From assembly GCA_003707065.3 (NCBI GenBank), contig PPXM03000005.1:724501-788500 (forward strand): a stretch of 64,000 bases of DNA, read 5' to 3'. Under the pieces are notes generated by a model. It was not told where the DNA came from. It searched no databases and saw only the letters and a program-made list of their open reading frames with translations. The DNA comes from Trigonopsis variabilis. Taxonomy: Eukaryota > Ascomycota > Trigonopsidomycetes > Trigonopsidales > Trigonopsidaceae. Positions 45,301 to 55,662 of this stretch are shown here, piece by piece. A program made the position numbers and the translations under genes. Within the stretch, counting starts at the first letter, position 1, and every line of letters begins with the position of its first letter.

Positions 45301-45528
45301 GGTCTCCAGGCAACGGATGATATTCGAATGGTTGCTTCAGTCAACGAAGACCCAGTTGGCGTTCGCGATGCCATCCAGAACTGTTCTGATTTGATCTGTC
45401 GGACGTTGCGACGACCAGTTGAGCACTTTGACTCGTTTGACGCCGTGGCGGCCGAGCTCATCATTGCAAATGAAGAGCAAGAGATCCAGGACACGAAGTT
45501 CCAGTTGGCTCTTTTGAAACTCGAGTAG
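42316..45528 (+). CDS. ILS1: Isoleucyl-tRNA synthetase, cytoplasmic
   Basis: Single coding exon, 1,070 aa, the size usual for eukaryotic cytosolic IleRS. It begins DFPREEEHVLDLWKDWDAF, as family members do. Class I signatures are FYDGPPFATGTPHYGH (HIGH-type motif HYGH at 47-50) and DGKKMSKR (KMSKS-type, about 596-600). The CP1 editing domain lies between them (TTPWTLPTNL, then VVDSYVTADSGTGIVHNAPAFGEDD). The zinc-binding and anticodon-binding regions follow (SWFVRIEEI..., FNRKRLKG). The enzyme charges tRNA-Ile and edits Val-tRNA-Ile. No mitochondrial presequence is evident. Lack of introns across 3.2 kb contrasts with the intron-rich short genes around it. Confidence 0.97.
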   Translation: MDFPREEEHVLDLWKDWDAFQTSLKLSEGRPHFNFYDGPPFATGTPHYGHFLASTIKDVIPRYAHMTGHYVPRRFGWDTHGLPVEHEIDKKLGITGKEDVMKMGIAAYNAECRAIVMRYADIWRKTIGRLGRWIDFDNDYKTLRPSFMESVWWVFKTIHDKGAVYRGFRVMPYSTACTTPLSNFEAQQNYKEILDPAVVVGFPLVKDPNTILLAWTTTPWTLPTNLSLCVNPDFEYIKIHDEKSGKYYILLEGLLSTLYKNPKKEKFTIVERIKGSDMDGWEYEPLFDYYVDEFKGKAYKVVVDSYVTADSGTGIVHNAPAFGEDDFRVGLNNHIISKEVPPPCPLDDRGVFTDPVTDFKGLYVKDADRKIIRALKEKGRLVVDGQIRHSYPFCWRSDTPLIYRAIPSWFVRIEEIVPQMLDNLAETHWVPNVIKEKRFGNWIANARDWNVSRNRYWGTPIPLWVSDDLEEIVCVGSIAELKELSGYAGDIPDIHRDKIDDITIPSKQGKGVLRRVDEVFDCWFESGSMPYASVHYPFENKDEFKNLFPADFISEGLDQTRGWFYTLLVLGTHLFNTSPFKNCVVSGLVLAADGKKMSKRLKNYPDPNLILDKYGADALRLYLINSPVLRAETLRFKEDGVREVVSKVLLPWWNSYKFFEGQVQLLKKLEDVDFKYDPSRRSSNVMDKWILASSQSLLAFIHQEMKAYRLYTVVSRLLNLIEELTNWYIRFNRKRLKGDMGLDETIIALNTLFEILFILSRAMAPFTPFLTETIYQRLRPFIDPADLPEDSRSVHFLAYPEVQQDLIDPETERRVSRMQRVIEMTRVLREKNNVSLKYPLKSLVVIHHDPQYLADIDSLRKYIEEELNVRDLVLTSDEDKYGVRYKVVADWPVLGKKLRKDMARVKKALPLVSSEDAKKYLETKELVVDGIKLVEGDLQVVRDLDESCAGSGHVYSTDPSQNVLVILDINIYDDLRLEGLAREVINRVQQLRKRAGLQATDDIRMVASVNEDPVGVRDAIQNCSDLICRTLRRPVEHFDSFDAVAAELIIANEEQEIQDTKFQLALLKLE

Positions 45529-45796
45529 TTCTGGCGCTTGGGTGCGTTGTATCTACGTCTGACTGGAATTAGATTGTGAATAGAGCATGACCGTGATGTG
45601 TAACTTTCGTAGGAAAATATCAGGCAATTGCTCACATTTTTGCGGCCCCCCAGTTTGTCACAGCTGTCGTGCCTCTGGTATTCAGTATCACGTTGCATAA
45701 TAGATGCAGGATCTTTTGACAGCGATATATACGATCAAAGTTGAATATTACACCATGCCTTCTAGGCCTGTCGACGCCGTTCTCCCTATGTACAAA

Positions 45797-46052
45797 TCAC
45801 CATTTTCGACCGAGCTGATGTGAGACAATTCGATAGAAAAGTATTACCTTTGTAGTAACGCAGTGTTTAAATGCTGCAAACTCTTTTGCACACATATCCT
45901 TGGTCACTTCCTTGTATTGGCTAAAGATGCACATGCCGTATCGAGCACCCTAAGAGTCAGAGACAACATGACCGATACCGTACCGGCTCAGCACAGGCAG
46001 CAGTAGCCGAAGCAAGAGCCTCCAAAGGCTGCACGCTTGATTTTGGAGGCAT
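45797..46052 (-). CDS. Small twin-CX9C protein, NDUFAF8-like
   Basis: Three tiny exons (46052-45984, 45949-45848, 45814-45797), introns 34 and 33 nt, 62 aa. The joined protein has two perfect CX9C motifs: C-AEPGARYGM-C and C-AKEFAAFKH-C. The first is interrupted by an intron exactly at GAGCCG/GGTGCT, and KEVTKDM separates them. This C..YG.C...KD.C..EF.A...C pattern matches NDUFAF8 (C17orf89), a mitochondrial intermembrane-space complex I assembly factor imported by Mia40. Both phase-0 junctions and the conserved spacing make chance unlikely. The end LGRKW is encoded by an 18-nt terminal exon. The 3' end converges on the synthetase about 270 bp away. No stretch longer than 40 codons is open, so simple ORF scans miss it. 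Confidence 0.8.
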
Positions 46053-47601
46053 TCGTAGGTATAGTGAGAGTGTCCAAGTCGTGGTCAGCAAGCAACCAAC
46101 TTTAGCGATACCAGCTTTAGTTCGTTCGCAACAGATCGAATGCCCCCCAAAACAAGCTACAATCTCTTAAAGCATGGTTTTCTTCTCGTCTACATGGATC
46201 TCGCCAATTGCTTAGCTGATCTTTAAACGGTGGTCTATCAGGTAGCTACTCGTTCTCCCCTGTGGTCCAGCGGGAATGACGTCCAAATCAGTATATCACT
46301 AGTGACGGAGAACCTCTTTGAAGCTTGACTTCAAGAATATATCTAGATACAAGAGTGGAATGGCCAAACATTAGATTTCGTAGGCATCTTTTAGAAGCTG
46401 AGGATAGTGGTCTCATTAGTCTAGCAAGATGAACGATGAGGCTATAACGAGACGGTTAGTAGACATAATGACAAAGCAAGCAATAACAATGATATTTTAT
46501 TGATTCATATATATATATAAGAAGCCGATAGATGCACAAGTGCGACCTGCTCTTGGAGTTCTTGATGAAAATTCTCCTATTGGAGCATTAAGCTCGCTAA
46601 AGATTAGCTAAAATTGTGAGCGAATTCAAACAGGATTTCATCGATCCAGCAGCAAAATCTGGCGATGAAAATGCCTGGAGAGTGCGAGTGGTGTTATTAT
46701 ATATTCGTAGCCGAGATCTGTGACGACCACGATCTTGACGATCGCCGAGTTTCTTGTCAAGCCCATCATCTATGATTTTCCAGCATGGCTGTAATCGGTA
46801 TCGAGTTCTACCCACTGGGCAGCTCGCGTATTGCACTAAAGTGAAGGAGATCAAGCCTTCACAATCCTCACATGGCCCACTCCCATGCCTAGAGATGGAC
46901 TACTAAGTAGACCAGCCCCGGCGAACTTGCTGATGACCATGCAGACGCCGGCAGACATCACGCTCTCAGGAGCAACTTCATACAAGTGTATGAATTCGAG
47001 GATATTTCACCGAATTTCCCACCTGCAAAAGCATAAAGATGTTAAATCTTCTGTATGAAAACAGGTACACGTCGAGCAAGCCAGACTAGCAGAAATCATT
47101 CGATAATGGGCATGACAATAGGTCGTGATCGCAAAGATTGATTGGATCATCAGATCTAGAAAACAGTGTCTATACGACACCTTTCCTGCCATCCAATGTG
47201 CGAGATATCTAAGCTTTTGGCAGCTATCAAGTATACCAGAAGATCACTAGATAGTATACATCTTTCAACGAGTCTTGTTTGCTCGAGAAAAAGTAAGAAA
47301 GGGAAAATTTTGTGGCCTTTATATAGCAACGCCTTGTCGGTCTCAACAGACAACCACCATAGAATGGCGGCAGTTTATTAAAGACAAAGAGGTTGTCACT
47401 GATGGAATATGCGAGATTAAAAACTCAAGGCTGAAAAAAATGCATACTAAATAAAGGAGCCAAGGCTTGTTGGTATGGATCTTTTGGGTGACCATGTTTT
47501 GAGAAACGGTAACGGTCCTTAGTAATAGTGACTACACCCCTGTCACGTCTGGCGGATCACTGGGAACTCGACCAAGACAGGATCTATATGCAAAAGAAAT
47601 T
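46053..47601. promoter_or_regulatory. Divergent region, NDUFAF8-like / GPI8
   Basis: About 1.55 kb without a recognised gene. A (TA)n run lies near 46508-46520. Minus frames at 46597-46854 and 47007-47192 show no family features. I see no RNA gene. Confidence 0.45.
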
Positions 47602-48862
47602 ATGCTGCTCAGTAATAGAACAAGTATAGTGGCAGTTGTCTGTGTTTTGCTTTTATATTTCACAGGTTCAGGCTCAGCGCAAGAGCTCACAGACCAAGTC
47701 AATGACTTTCTTGGCCAAGGCGGTCACACCAATAACTGGGGTAAGGCTGATGGACAGACTGGTTAGCTAACTTATTCTAGCTGTTCTAGTGTGTACATCT
47801 CGATTCTGGTTCAATTACAGGGTAAGGACTTGAGAGAGAAGAATGTCTAACTGGAATCAGCATCTGGCCAATGTGCTAAGCATGTACCGGACGGTTAAAC
47901 GGCTAGGAATACCAGATTCACAAATCATTTTGATGTTGGCAGATGATGTCGCATGCAATCCTCGGAATGCGTTTGCTGGTACCGTTTATAACAATGCTGT
48001 GCGCGCCTTGGATCTCTACGGTGAGAATATTGAAGTTGATTACAGAGGGTATGAAGTTACAGTTGAAAACTTTATTCGACTGTTAACCGATCGTGTAGAG
48101 CCCAATACTCCGCGGTCGAAGCGGTTGTTAACGGATGAACGGTCGAATATATTCATCTATATGACGGGGCATGGAGGAAATGAATTTTTGAAGTTCCAAG
48201 ATGCCGATGAAATCAGCGCATTTGACATTGCCGACGCGTTTGGACAGATGTGGGAGAAGCGTCGGTACCATGAACTGCTGTTTATGATTGATACGTGCCA
48301 GGCTAATACCATGTACTCAAAGTTCTATTCGCCCAACATTCTGGCGGTGGGTTCATCTGAGCTCGACGAGAGCAGCTATTCGCATCATGCTGACGGCGAT
48401 ATTGGAGTGGCTGTCATTGACAGATTTACTTATTATAATCTCGAGTTTCTCGAGCAGCTGGGAAAATCGTCGAAACTCACTATGCAGGACCTCTTTGATT
48501 CCTATGACCCCGATAAAATCCACTCCCATGCGGGTATCCGAACCGACTTGTTCCAGAGAAACCTGAGCGAGGTACTTATCACCGACTTTTTTGGCAACGT
48601 CCAGACTGTTCATATCGACAACGAACTCGACAAGGTGACTGCAGGGCTAATTCGATCAGGAACTGCTCCTAGTGCAGTCGAGAGTCAGAGGCTGAATCCA
48701 TTTGACCGGCTGATTGCTCGTGAAGATACGTCTGAAAAGGTCGTTCCCAGCTCAGTCGATCTTATAGACGAACGACAAAAATCTACACAGTCTCTCTATT
48801 GCGTTACAGGGTTATTGGTTTGTCTGGGTGTCTGGATTCTGGGCTCAAAGCTCTCGGGTTGA
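47602..48862 (+). CDS. GPI8: GPI transamidase catalytic subunit
   Basis: Three exons (47602-47740, 47781-47821, 47861-48862), introns 40 and 39 nt, 393 aa. A signal peptide (SIVAVVCVLLLYFTGSGSAQ) is followed by HTNNWAVLVCTSRFWFNYRHLANVLSMY, rebuilt across two introns and nearly invariant in Gpi8. Peptidase family C13 catalytic residues are His164 in MTGHGG and Cys206 in IDTCQA. DESSYSHH and a C-terminal TM (YCVTGLLVCLGVWILG) complete it. The enzyme cleaves the C-terminal GPI signal and attaches the anchor in the ER. The 3' end converges on allantoicase about 104 bp away. Confidence 0.97.
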
Positions 48863-48966
48863 ATGTTTTAAGGACGTTGTCATCTGTCTCATCATTAATG
48901 GAATTGGTTATCAGATACAAATGAAATCACGCTGGCTTGCGACGGTCACCGTAGAAGCCGGCACGC

Positions 48967-50079
48967 TTAGTTTGCGGGCGCAGGCTTACCAAACACACGA
49001 ATTCTCATCACTCCTCCATCGGGAATGATAGTTAGTCTGACATGGGTGTAGACCACATGAGTACTCAGTAGCGATTCTTGAGGAAAGCCGTGTTCCTTGT
49101 CAGGATGCATAGGCGTCTGGCCCAAGATAGGAGTCCAGCTAGCATCTTTGGGAGGAATCTGCTCAGCAGAGTTGGTGGCCTCGACCGTAATGCTTTGAGG
49201 GTAATTTCCTCGGAAATGAGCAGTATCGACCATGATCTCGTTGATAAGACCAGCGACACCTAGCTTGATGATAGCCCAATCGACATGGCCTGGTTGTCTC
49301 GACCGCTTGGTCTCCCAGCCATCGCCCATGTTTTCTCCTCGTCCAGGTAGAACCAAGTTGTCCTTGGTGCCGAAATGTTGATCGGAGCACTGGACGACAA
49401 CCCCTCCATTGTACACGTGAGCGAGATCGATTATAGATTCTGGATCCTGAGGCAAGATAATGGTGGGAGTGCCGTATAATCGAAAGCGGGAAATTCCTCC
49501 ATCAGGATACATCTTCAGTCGAGCATAGTTGTAGGACTCGGTGGTTGGATGTTTACGGACAAAGAAATGTCGCTGTGAGGGACCACACTCGTGCTTAGAG
49601 AGAACGGTGTCCCACTTTGCTGTAGCAAGGTCTGCCTCGGAGGTCACAAACGTAGCCTCGACCGAAATTGCGGGAGCGTGATTACCATCAAAGAACGCAG
49701 TGTCAACCTCAGCGCCAAAGAGCTTCGCTGAGGGAACACCAAGCTTAAAGATCACCCAATCAGCAGGTTCAGGGTTATGGCGACGAGTCTCCCATCTAGA
49801 TTGATCAGCTTGTCTGCCTCGTCTATAGCAATTGGACTTACCCATCATATACAGCTCCAGCAAAGCAGAACTGCCCTTTGCAGCTCACAGGAGCAGTTGG
49901 TTTGATCAGATTCTTTGCCTCGGCAAACCACTGATCACTAAACGAAATAACCTTGCCTCCTAACTTGGAGCCTATGACGTCTATCGAGTTAGCATTGTCG
50001 TCGCAGTCGACAAACCTGAGTACTTTTCATAGATAATCTCCTCAACATCCTCCTCGGGAATCTTGTAAGTTGTGGACAT
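48967..50079 (-). CDS. DAL2: Allantoicase
   Basis: Three exons (50079-50016, 49980-49842, 49795-48967), introns 35 and 46 nt, 343 aa. The assembled start reads DVIGSKLGGKVISFSDQWFAEAKNLIKP, then YDGWETRRHNPEPADWVIFKLG across the second intron. The protein has two homologous allantoicase (discoidin-like) repeats: the second holds NMGDGWETKRSRQPGHVDWAIIKLG, with IDLAHVYNGG and VVYTHVRLTIIPDGGVMRIRVFG near the end. It hydrolyses allantoate to ureidoglycolate and urea, a step of purine nitrogen recovery. Length is normal. The allantoate-type transporters at 24-29 kb would supply its substrate; co-regulation by GATA factors is usual in fungi but not demonstrated here. Confidence 0.95.
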
Positions 50080-50800
50080 TTTTGTTTGAAATCGACAGAT
50101 ATGATGATAGGTAATATATACTTAACTCGGGCATGCCCGAATATGGCCGCCCCGATACTGTTGTCACGTGCGATGCTGACGTCGATATCTTCGATTATTG
50201 TTACGACTTTCTGGGGTAACCGAAAGAGATGGAGTCTTGACCCTGCAGCCACTGATCATTATAAGTCACCGTGTATCGGTGAGTATTACTATTTAAGAGC
50301 AGTATAATTTTAACAGCTTCAAATCAGAAAGCTATATAAACAGTTAGGGTATCTGCAGAGGGTTTGAGCTGCCTTTCATCGGATCAACGCTGCCTTCGTT
50401 AACAACTGATACTTGCAGAGGAGATCTATGTTATACCTATTGCGGAACAAATATACCGTTGTGAGCTCGGTTATATCGTTTTCTCAGTCGCAGCTCGTCT
50501 ACATTTAATGCCCTGGGGCTCAGAACAATCTCTAAGGCTTGCTGGATGCAGGGCCATGTCCATGAATTTATAGAATGCTTTTATATTTTCGTGCAAGTAG
50601 ATTATTTGAAGACAAGTATAGTCTCTGGAACCAAGCAGAGCCATCTGAGGAGTTACCAAGTGTTCCTGCTTCGTCGACAGATGGTTGCACTTGGATTGCT
50701 TGCCTCCCTATCAACAACAAGTCATCATTGTTATTTCAAACCATCTACCCTATTCTATATATTTTACTAGCTACCTATCTTTATCATAGCCCTGCAGCCT
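50080..50800. promoter_or_regulatory. Divergent promoter region, allantoicase / tubby-C-like
   Basis: About 720 bp between head-to-head genes. CGATATC and TATC/GATA cores occur near the allantoicase start (50179-50186 region), but this is weak evidence. No gene recognised. Confidence 0.4.
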
Positions 50801-52074
50801 ATGGAGTCTAGCCTTTTATCACTTGGGCTCAGTCTCCTTACGGCCTCGGCCTTGATGGTCATGTCTTCGACAGCGTCGAGCGGCTTTTCGGGGAAGCAGA
50901 CCAATGCATGGGCGGAGATAATACCCCTGAGACGCGAGAGTACGAGTAGTTATATCATTGAGCAGTCGATCTGTGACCGGAACGTTTATTACGTTTTAAA
51001 CAGCAACAACAAGATCCTCTTTCTATTCATTCGCAAAAATAAACTCTCCCCAGGGTGGTATATGCGCGAGGCCGGGACCGGAACGGAGCTTTGCCAAGTG
51101 CGAACGATGAAATACCTTCCTTTTGGCAAAGTCGTTGCTTGTGACCCTCTGACTTTTGTTGGTGGAAACCGCACGTTCCGGCTCTCAAAGAATACCATTA
51201 CTCGATATATCCATTTCCATCTTACCCCGGATCTTTGTTATCAATGGACCTATCCTAATTGGTGCCTCGAACGGTGCTACCATATAAGCAACAATGGATT
51301 CAAGCAACCCGTTCGCCAAAGAGTCGCTCAGGTCTACCGTCTGCAGGATCGACCAAATGGATTTCAGGTCAGCCATGATCCGACTTTCATCCCCAGTGAA
51401 ATCTCTATCATCACCGGTTTCATTGGAATCATCTCTGCTTGGAAGGAGATCACATCTCCGTTTCCCATTCCCGAGTCCAGACTTGGCTACTCCTTTCCTT
51501 GGAAAGCTTACCGGGGAATCCCCATGATGCCCAGAGAGCCAATCATAGAGAAAGCTGCTGATCCGCCAATTGACCGCATCACTTCCAGTCCGTGTAGCAA
51601 TCAAATGGCTGAACCAAAGCCAACCAGTAAGTTCTTTTGTGATCGTTCAACTGACATAAAGCATTTATTGATCCTCATCTTTCGCAGGCTCAAAATTTAT
51701 GCTCCCAAAGACCGGAAGAAAAAGGCTGTCTTCGTCGTTTGCTGCACTCTCCGGCCCAGACCTATTGGCCACTGCATGGCGACGAATTATCCAAAGAATG
51801 GCTATCTAGCAAAGAAGATATCAGTTTTCATGACAATGCCCATCCAAAAAGCTCTAGCTCTCACAGTCCCGGCACGCCTTACGTCAGTCTTGAATCCTTC
51901 GTCAATTCGGGAGCTCAAACAGAGCAGCCGTGTTTTTCAGAGTCACATGTAGCAAGGCCAGATCCTCGACCGATCAAAAGAAACGGCTTTAATTTGGGTG
52001 AAGCCAAAACTGGAGCATTGGGCATAATCACTGAATCGGCACAAGATTTCTCGTCTCTGGGCCAATACTCATAG
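50801..52074 (+). CDS. Uncharacterised protein with a tubby-C-terminal-like (DUF6593-type) fold
   Basis: My preferred model has three exons (50801-51626, 51688-51736, 51810-52074), 379 aa. A hydrophobic start (SLLSLGLSLLTASALMVMSS) may be a signal or membrane segment. Next is a beta-rich region with YVLNSNNKILFLFIRK, then YQWTYPNWC, RQRVAQVYR and a closing hydrophobic helix IITGFIGIISAWKEI. That order (YxW, then A-x-Y, then terminal ITGxx helix) resembles fungal tubby-C-like/DUF6593 proteins. This is pattern reading, not a search result. The C-terminal exon is Ser-rich and disordered. The gene structure is uncertain: the first exon alone reads on without splicing to 51952, and another splice ends at 51812. 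Confidence 0.5.
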
Positions 52075-52307
52075 CTATCGCCCATGAGTCTTAGTCTTAG
52101 GTAGGATGATTCTGGACTATATTTAAGGACTTGCAAATGATCATGAGAGCGAGAAAGTATTTACCAAGTCTGTTGCCGTCACTTTGGCCAATATTTGGCA
52201 GAGGTCTGCTTATTATACTTATCGTGGTGTACGGCTGATAGACAATAATACAAATCAACAATAATATACAACGCATTGAACAAGCGCAATTCTTCATATC
52301 TATCTCA

Positions 52308-55279
52308 TCATCGTCTCGTTCGGAGAGCGAAGCCACTATACATCGATATTTGACAGCACGTGTCCCAGAATGCAGCAAAAATTGATTCTGCCTTCTTTTC
52401 ATTGTCAATATTGGCTTCTGAAATGTTCACCATGACAAGATCTTCTCTCCAGAGGGGATCCACCTTGTGCTTGGGCGCCATGATAGGCAGAAGCGTAGCG
52501 TTACATCGTCCTATCGTTAGCGCGTCCCATATGTACACTTACTCCATGGAAAGGACATCGACTGTTTCTTGAGTGTATCCTGTTCTGAACTCATACGGTC
52601 ATCAGTATCCTCAGGAAGAATGGCCCTTGTAGAGGTGTAGTCGTCCAGAGTTGGTAGCCTTAGAGGGGCATGGGTTAATATACAATCAATAGGGTCGATC
52701 TTGTTTGCACTAGTCTCACTGCTTGCCGATAAGTTCCAATCAGATGCTAGTTTGCCTAACTCGCCAATGTTCATATGTTCAGACAAGGGTTTGAGAACGA
52801 CCGCAATCATTTCCAACGGCGTCATTCCATCGGCCCCAAATGATGTGGAGTTCAGATCCCCCGTTGTCCACAGGTTAATGTCACCATTGCTCGATTTCAC
52901 ATTGTTGGAAGATTCAGCATCGGTATGAGAGGGCGAAGTATGAGAGTTCATGGGAGCCAGTAAGAGGGCGAGATAATTATATAGACATTGGCAAGAGTAG
53001 TTCGTGAACAAACGTTTTTCGTGTCCAAGGAGAATGAGTTTGACAGCGAGATGCAGTAGAGCCAAAGCCACACGAAGAAGGACAATCTTTAGACACACAG
53101 CCATCTGAGCCTTGAGCTCGGTCTGAACAAAGTCAAATATATTCAATTCGAGTTGCGTTTCATTTGCTCCAACGCCTGGTTGAAATATTTCGGCGTCGGC
53201 TGGAGACAGAGGAAAGACTTTGTGATGGTCCCGTTGCGGCAGAAGACCTAGTCTGAAGAGCCCAATAATCTCACGTAGGCGACACGCCTCAACGGATAAA
53301 TACAGCACGTGGCGGAAATAGTGAGCCATTGCTGCGAAGATTGAGGATGACTGGAGGTGCAAATTAAAGAGACCAATCAGATTTCCCCATAAACCTGACC
53401 TATAGTCGGACAGGATTGTTTGAAAACATTCTGAGCTTCGTTTATGCACGATTAACAGTAATTTCAACTTATTGGGAATCGGAAAATCCATTCGAACTTC
53501 AGGATAGTCTATTTCAGAGCCATATAACTCCTCCAGTCCTTGCCTGTCTATGTGAGCTAGCCTCATAGTGCGTAGCAGAAGTCGAGTTTTGAGAAGCCTA
53601 GAAGAATTGGAGAGAATAAATGGTGAGTTTAGATTAATCGGAGATGTATCTGACAGAGGATAAATGTCGGTGAACGGAGGCCAAGGATCAGATAATGAAA
53701 GAGGAGAGAGATTATCGGGGATGTGATAAAAGAAACCGACTCTATAATCTTTGTCTGATAGCATATCGTAGTAAAGTTGGTCTCTAGGACGACACGTGTA
53801 GATATAAGGAACCAATTTATCATGTGTCCAAGAGACGGTCGCAGGACAGGATGTCAAGCCCTCCAAAATAGCTTCAATAGCGTCTGTATGAGTTGTTGGT
53901 TCAAGAGCTTTGGATTGCTTGCTTAGCTGGGTTTGCAGCTGAAGAGGGATAAAATCTTGTTCAGTAAGGGTGTCGGTATTTTTCACTCCTTTGTTATCAA
54001 AAGGCACAAGGTAAAGCGACTGGTCTTGAGGTTTGAGCTGGATATCGAAGCTAAGCGAGTCAAAAGAAAACTGGAACTCAACTCTCATGTATCCCCCCAT
54101 ATCATTCATTAGATGGCAGCATGGAGGGCTAGAAGAGAAATCAAAAATCTTGCCCACGATGGGTGGTATAAGGCGGCCAGAGGATAAAGTGGTCTGATAT
54201 AATACTTTGTTCTCAGGCGACAGAATATGTATGCCTAGTTTTCCGCAGTAGGTGATCATCAATAGCTGATGGCGGTGTTCAAGTGGCCACCAATCACATT
54301 GTGAAGGAGTTCTCTGTGGAAATGATGGCTCACGAGGAGCGACCGGAAGAGTTGACGACAAGTCCAGCTCAAGCGTGTCGTTAATTGAGGAATATTGCAC
54401 AGCGAGATGAATCACCTGTCCGTCTGAACAACAACAAGCCAGATTGGACGAATAAAGCCCTAGATCTTGATCTTTACACGTCCACGCGGACCAAGACAAA
54501 TCGGTGATCCACACTCGCTCGTAAAGATCAGTTGGTTCAAATAACGCTTTATCCAATCCCCACACTAAATCCGCTTTATTTTCTTCGATGTGCCACAGTG
54601 ATAAGATTCCTTGTTCATGACCAGCCGCTAGGAAGCTTGTCCCAAATTTATCATCGCAGGGACAGAGAGGAGACCAGGCGATGGAATGGACTCGTAACTG
54701 AGCAGTTTTCTGGGGATTTTTCACCAGTGATTTATCGGGATGGCCTATAATACCAGCTATCATCTCTGTAATATTGTATTTCTTTCAATTAACCGCATGT
54801 TGAGACGACTTCACCTTACCACCTCCCAGACCTTGTTGATATTGGACTCGGGAAAGAAAATATACAGCTTGTGCCGTACTGACAAGGCTGCTAGAGCACA
54901 TCTAGAATAGATTAGACTAGATCATCCACACTGCCATTTCCTTACGTTCCTAATTGAGTCACGCCCATAGGAGACCATGTACCCGCGATAAATTCATCAT
55001 CGCAGTGTCCTTCTGCTATCGATAAAAACTCTTGCCGGCCGGCTCGCAATGTTAAAGAAAGAATCATGGTCAAATACCTGATATTAACTCGAAATAGTCG
55101 TATTGCTTCGAGACCTGCGAGGCTTCTCGAGTCACCGTGGAAATAAACGGCTGCGACCGAGGTGTAGCTATACATTCGGGGTCAGGAACCTATAAAGTCA
55201 GACACTGTCCCCAAGAATTCTTGAACCATACCAGAATTGCAACTCGATTCCCACTAATCGCAGCCAATTCACCCGACAT
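52308..55279 (-). CDS. TFIIIC 90-kDa-type subunit (GTF3C4/Sfc9 family)
   Basis: Six exons (55279-55232, 55189-55078, 55030-54946, 54901-54820, 54763-52543, 52510-52308), 916 aa. The N-terminal half is a WD40 propeller typical of TFIIIC delta: AISGNRVAIL, FIAGTWSPMGVT, RVHSIAWSPLCPCDDKFGTSFLAAGHEQGILSLW and ITDLSWSAW. The middle is helical. The last intron junction makes FPWSRCNATLLPI, the start of the C-terminal zinc-binding region seen in GTF3C4. For the fourth intron the second of two adjacent AGs (CAGAG/ATG) is needed for frame. TFIIIC binds A and B boxes of tRNA genes and recruits TFIIIB. The C-terminal zinc ligands are fewer than in animals: only CC remains near the end. Confidence 0.78.
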
Positions 55280-55662
55280 GGCCCATTGAAGCGCCCGCCG
55301 AGGCCCAAAATGCCAGCTTCCTTCAAGTTTGAAATCTGGAATCATTCGAGTCTCTTTCTCTCTGCTTTCTTCTGGTCATCAACAACTTCTCAAACTGGGC
55401 ATACGAGAAGCAGGTGCGAGCACTGCGAATCAGAATTGAAGTCACGTGCTATGCTCGCTGGACGTGCCTGCCACAATGGGAGCGCTACGATGAAATGACA
55501 AACGAATGATATCCTTAACGCTGTATAACAATGCTCAACACACAAGGAGATGTATCTATTGACAACATCTTGAAATGCCCGATCTCCAAAATAAATGCAA
55601 CGAGTTGAATGAATAGGTAGAGGGGATAATTATATATGTTTATATATTAGAGAAGGGTGGTA
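55280..55662. other. Intergenic, TFIIIC-type 5' side to Mo25 3' side
   Basis: A 383-bp spacer with an AT-rich block near 55630-55650 (TATATATG, TATATATTAG), which probably belongs to the Mo25 3' end. The short plus frame at 55286-55498 is unsupported. Confidence 0.4.

Noticed and set aside
46500-46525. (TA)n run as a TATA box for GPI8
   Set aside because: It lies about 1.1 kb from the GPI8 start; more likely a simple repeat.
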